Of a stretch of 64,000 nt of DNA, positions 63,287 to 64,000 are shown piece after piece. The stretch is from Ochromonas danica. Its lineage: Eukaryota > Sar > Chrysophyceae > Chromulinales > Chromulinaceae. Location of the stretch: the NCBI GenBank assembly GCA_015146655.1, contig VKHL01000046.1, positions 62,001 to 126,000 on the forward strand. The letters are read 5' to 3'. A program made the position numbers and the translations under genes. Under the pieces are notes generated by a model. That model worked only from the letters and a program-made list of their open reading frames with translations. It did no database searches and had not been told where the DNA came from. Position 1 is the stretch's first letter. Every line of letters starts with the position of its first letter.

Positions 63287-64000
63287 TTAGAAGCCCTCGA
63301 AATTGCTGTGGTCACCAGCTCTCTCTAAACGAGGAATGAACGGAGGAACAATCCTTCTCTCATAGACTGCATCCCATGGGAGAGAGAAGAATTCGTGCTT
63401 CTTTATATTCTCCATATCCGTCAATCTCTCGTCGACTCTAGCAAGACAGAGAGATGCTATGAAACGTCGTGATGTCGGAACAACATTTCTGGGAAAAGAG
63501 ATCTTCCTGTTCATAATGCGCAAGAAGATCTCATAAGGTGAGTCGGTCATGGATCGAACAAATGGAGTGCGACCCGTCAAGAGCTCAAATATCACCACTC
63601 CGAAAGCCCACCAATCCACCACTTCCGTATAGCCGTTCGTCAGATTGCTGTCCAGTTGCTCAGGAGACAGATAGGCAGGGGTTCCGCAAAACGTATGCAA
63701 CTTATGGGGGTCACGGTATTTCGTCGCTAACCCCATATCTAACAGCTTCACATGACCCAGCTCATCGATGCCCACATTCTCAGGCTTGCAATCACGATAC
63801 ACAAATCCTGATTTATGCACATGTTCCAACGCGACGAACAGTTCCGCGGCATAAAAGCGCGCAGCTTCATTGGACAGCCTATGCAGCTTTTGGTGATATA
63901 AATAGCGATGGAGATCTCCACCAGGTGCATACTCGAGTGCCAGATAGAAGTTTTCCTTGTCATCCAAACATCCGAAATACTGCATACAAAACGGAGAGTT
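63287..64000 (-). CDS. AGC-type protein kinase, copy 2 (cut by window end)
   Basis: The last 237 or so residues of a second kinase gene; the 5' part lies beyond the window. The protein from MQYFGCLDDKENFYL to the SNFEGF end is identical to copy 1. Comparing line by line, I found no nucleotide difference in the coding sequence, third positions included. The sequence just after the stop already differs (CCACTAG against CCATTAG and beyond). The features (YRDCKPENV, DMG, AGC tail) are therefore the same as in copy 1. Confidence 0.85.
   Translation of the reverse strand, partial: NSPFCMQYFGCLDDKENFYLALEYAPGGDLHRYLYHQKLHRLSNEAARFYAAELFVALEHVHKSGFVYRDCKPENVGIDELGHVKLLDMGLATKYRDPHKLHTFCGTPAYLSPEQLDSNLTNGYTEVVDWWAFGVVIFELLTGRTPFVRSMTDSPYEIFLRIMNRKISFPRNVVPTSRRFIASLCLARVDERLTDMENIKKHEFFSLPWDAVYERRIVPPFIPRLERAGDHSNFEGF

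Larger units (their letters stand above)
55090..64000. repeat. Tandem segmental duplication (copy 1 about 55.1-59.3 kb, copy 2 about 60.6-64+ kb)
   Basis: The order 3' flank, MATH-BTB, spacer, AGC kinase is present twice in the same orientation, about 5.3-5.5 kb apart. Spacer stretches such as 57205-57490 and 62640-62970 are recognisably homologous but diverged by indels and substitutions. The kinase coding part is identical as far as the window shows. Copy 2 runs off the window end. Confidence 0.85.

Noticed and set aside
1-64000. CRISPR arrays, rRNA genes, tRNA genes, LTR or other virus-like elements
   Set aside because: I looked for direct-repeat/spacer patterns, conserved rRNA stretches, tRNA cloverleaf B-box motifs and reverse transcriptase or integrase motifs and found none I could support. 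A tRNAscan and repeat-library search would be decisive.

Overview
The window is nuclear DNA from a eukaryotic alga, most likely a photosynthetic stramenopile or another lineage with a secondary plastid. Genes are compact and protein-coding, with few short GT-AG introns (about 60-270 nt). Noncoding DNA is AT-rich and full of microsatellites. A chlorophyll synthase is present. Three proteins (11504, 39550, 45299) begin with a signal peptide followed by an aromatic residue (A|W, C|F, A|F), the bipartite plastid-import signature of secondary red plastids. The species cannot be named from the sequence.

Layout. 0.4-10.5 kb: a head-to-head pair. On the minus strand is an adaptor built like the Cbl tyrosine-kinase-binding module (helical bundle, EF-like segment, SH2). 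On the plus strand is a 2467-residue SAM-SAM-kinase-ARM-PX-propeller protein whose kinase domain carries tyrosine-kinase hallmarks. 11.5-24.6 kb: chlorophyll synthase, NPRL3 (GATOR1), an NTF2-like low-complexity protein, a TBL/PC-esterase-like secreted protein and the spindle-checkpoint kinase MPS1. 25-28 kb: a decayed DDE transposase and an F-box-like/LRR gene broken by an in-frame TAG. 28-34 kb: histidyl-tRNA synthetase with a histidine-ammonia-lyase-like N-terminus, and NOP56. 34-50 kb: a WD-like giant, a second TBL-like protein, a plastid-targeted helical-repeat protein, PUF60, DPM2, a plastid membrane protein and a HEATR3/SYO1-like importin adaptor. 50-64 kb: a secreted Asp-box propeller protein, an intact LRR paralogue, an EamA transporter, then a tandem segmental duplication holding a MATH-BTB gene and an AGC kinase. 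In the second copy the MATH-BTB gene is a pseudogene, while the AGC kinase coding sequence is identical as far as it can be read.

How the genes relate. Most are unrelated housekeeping genes arranged as head-to-head pairs (SH2/kinase, NPRL3/NTF2-like, NOP56/WD, TBL2/helical-repeat, DPM2/plastid membrane, HEATR3/Asp-box, LRR2/EamA). The pair at 0.4-10.5 kb is the best candidate for a new system: a possible phosphotyrosine writer and reader sharing one intergenic region. A 9-mer, TTAAGTTAA, recurs at least 19 times, all in one orientation and almost all in intergenic DNA. All exon boundaries are read from splice consensus and reading frame only; no transcript evidence was available.
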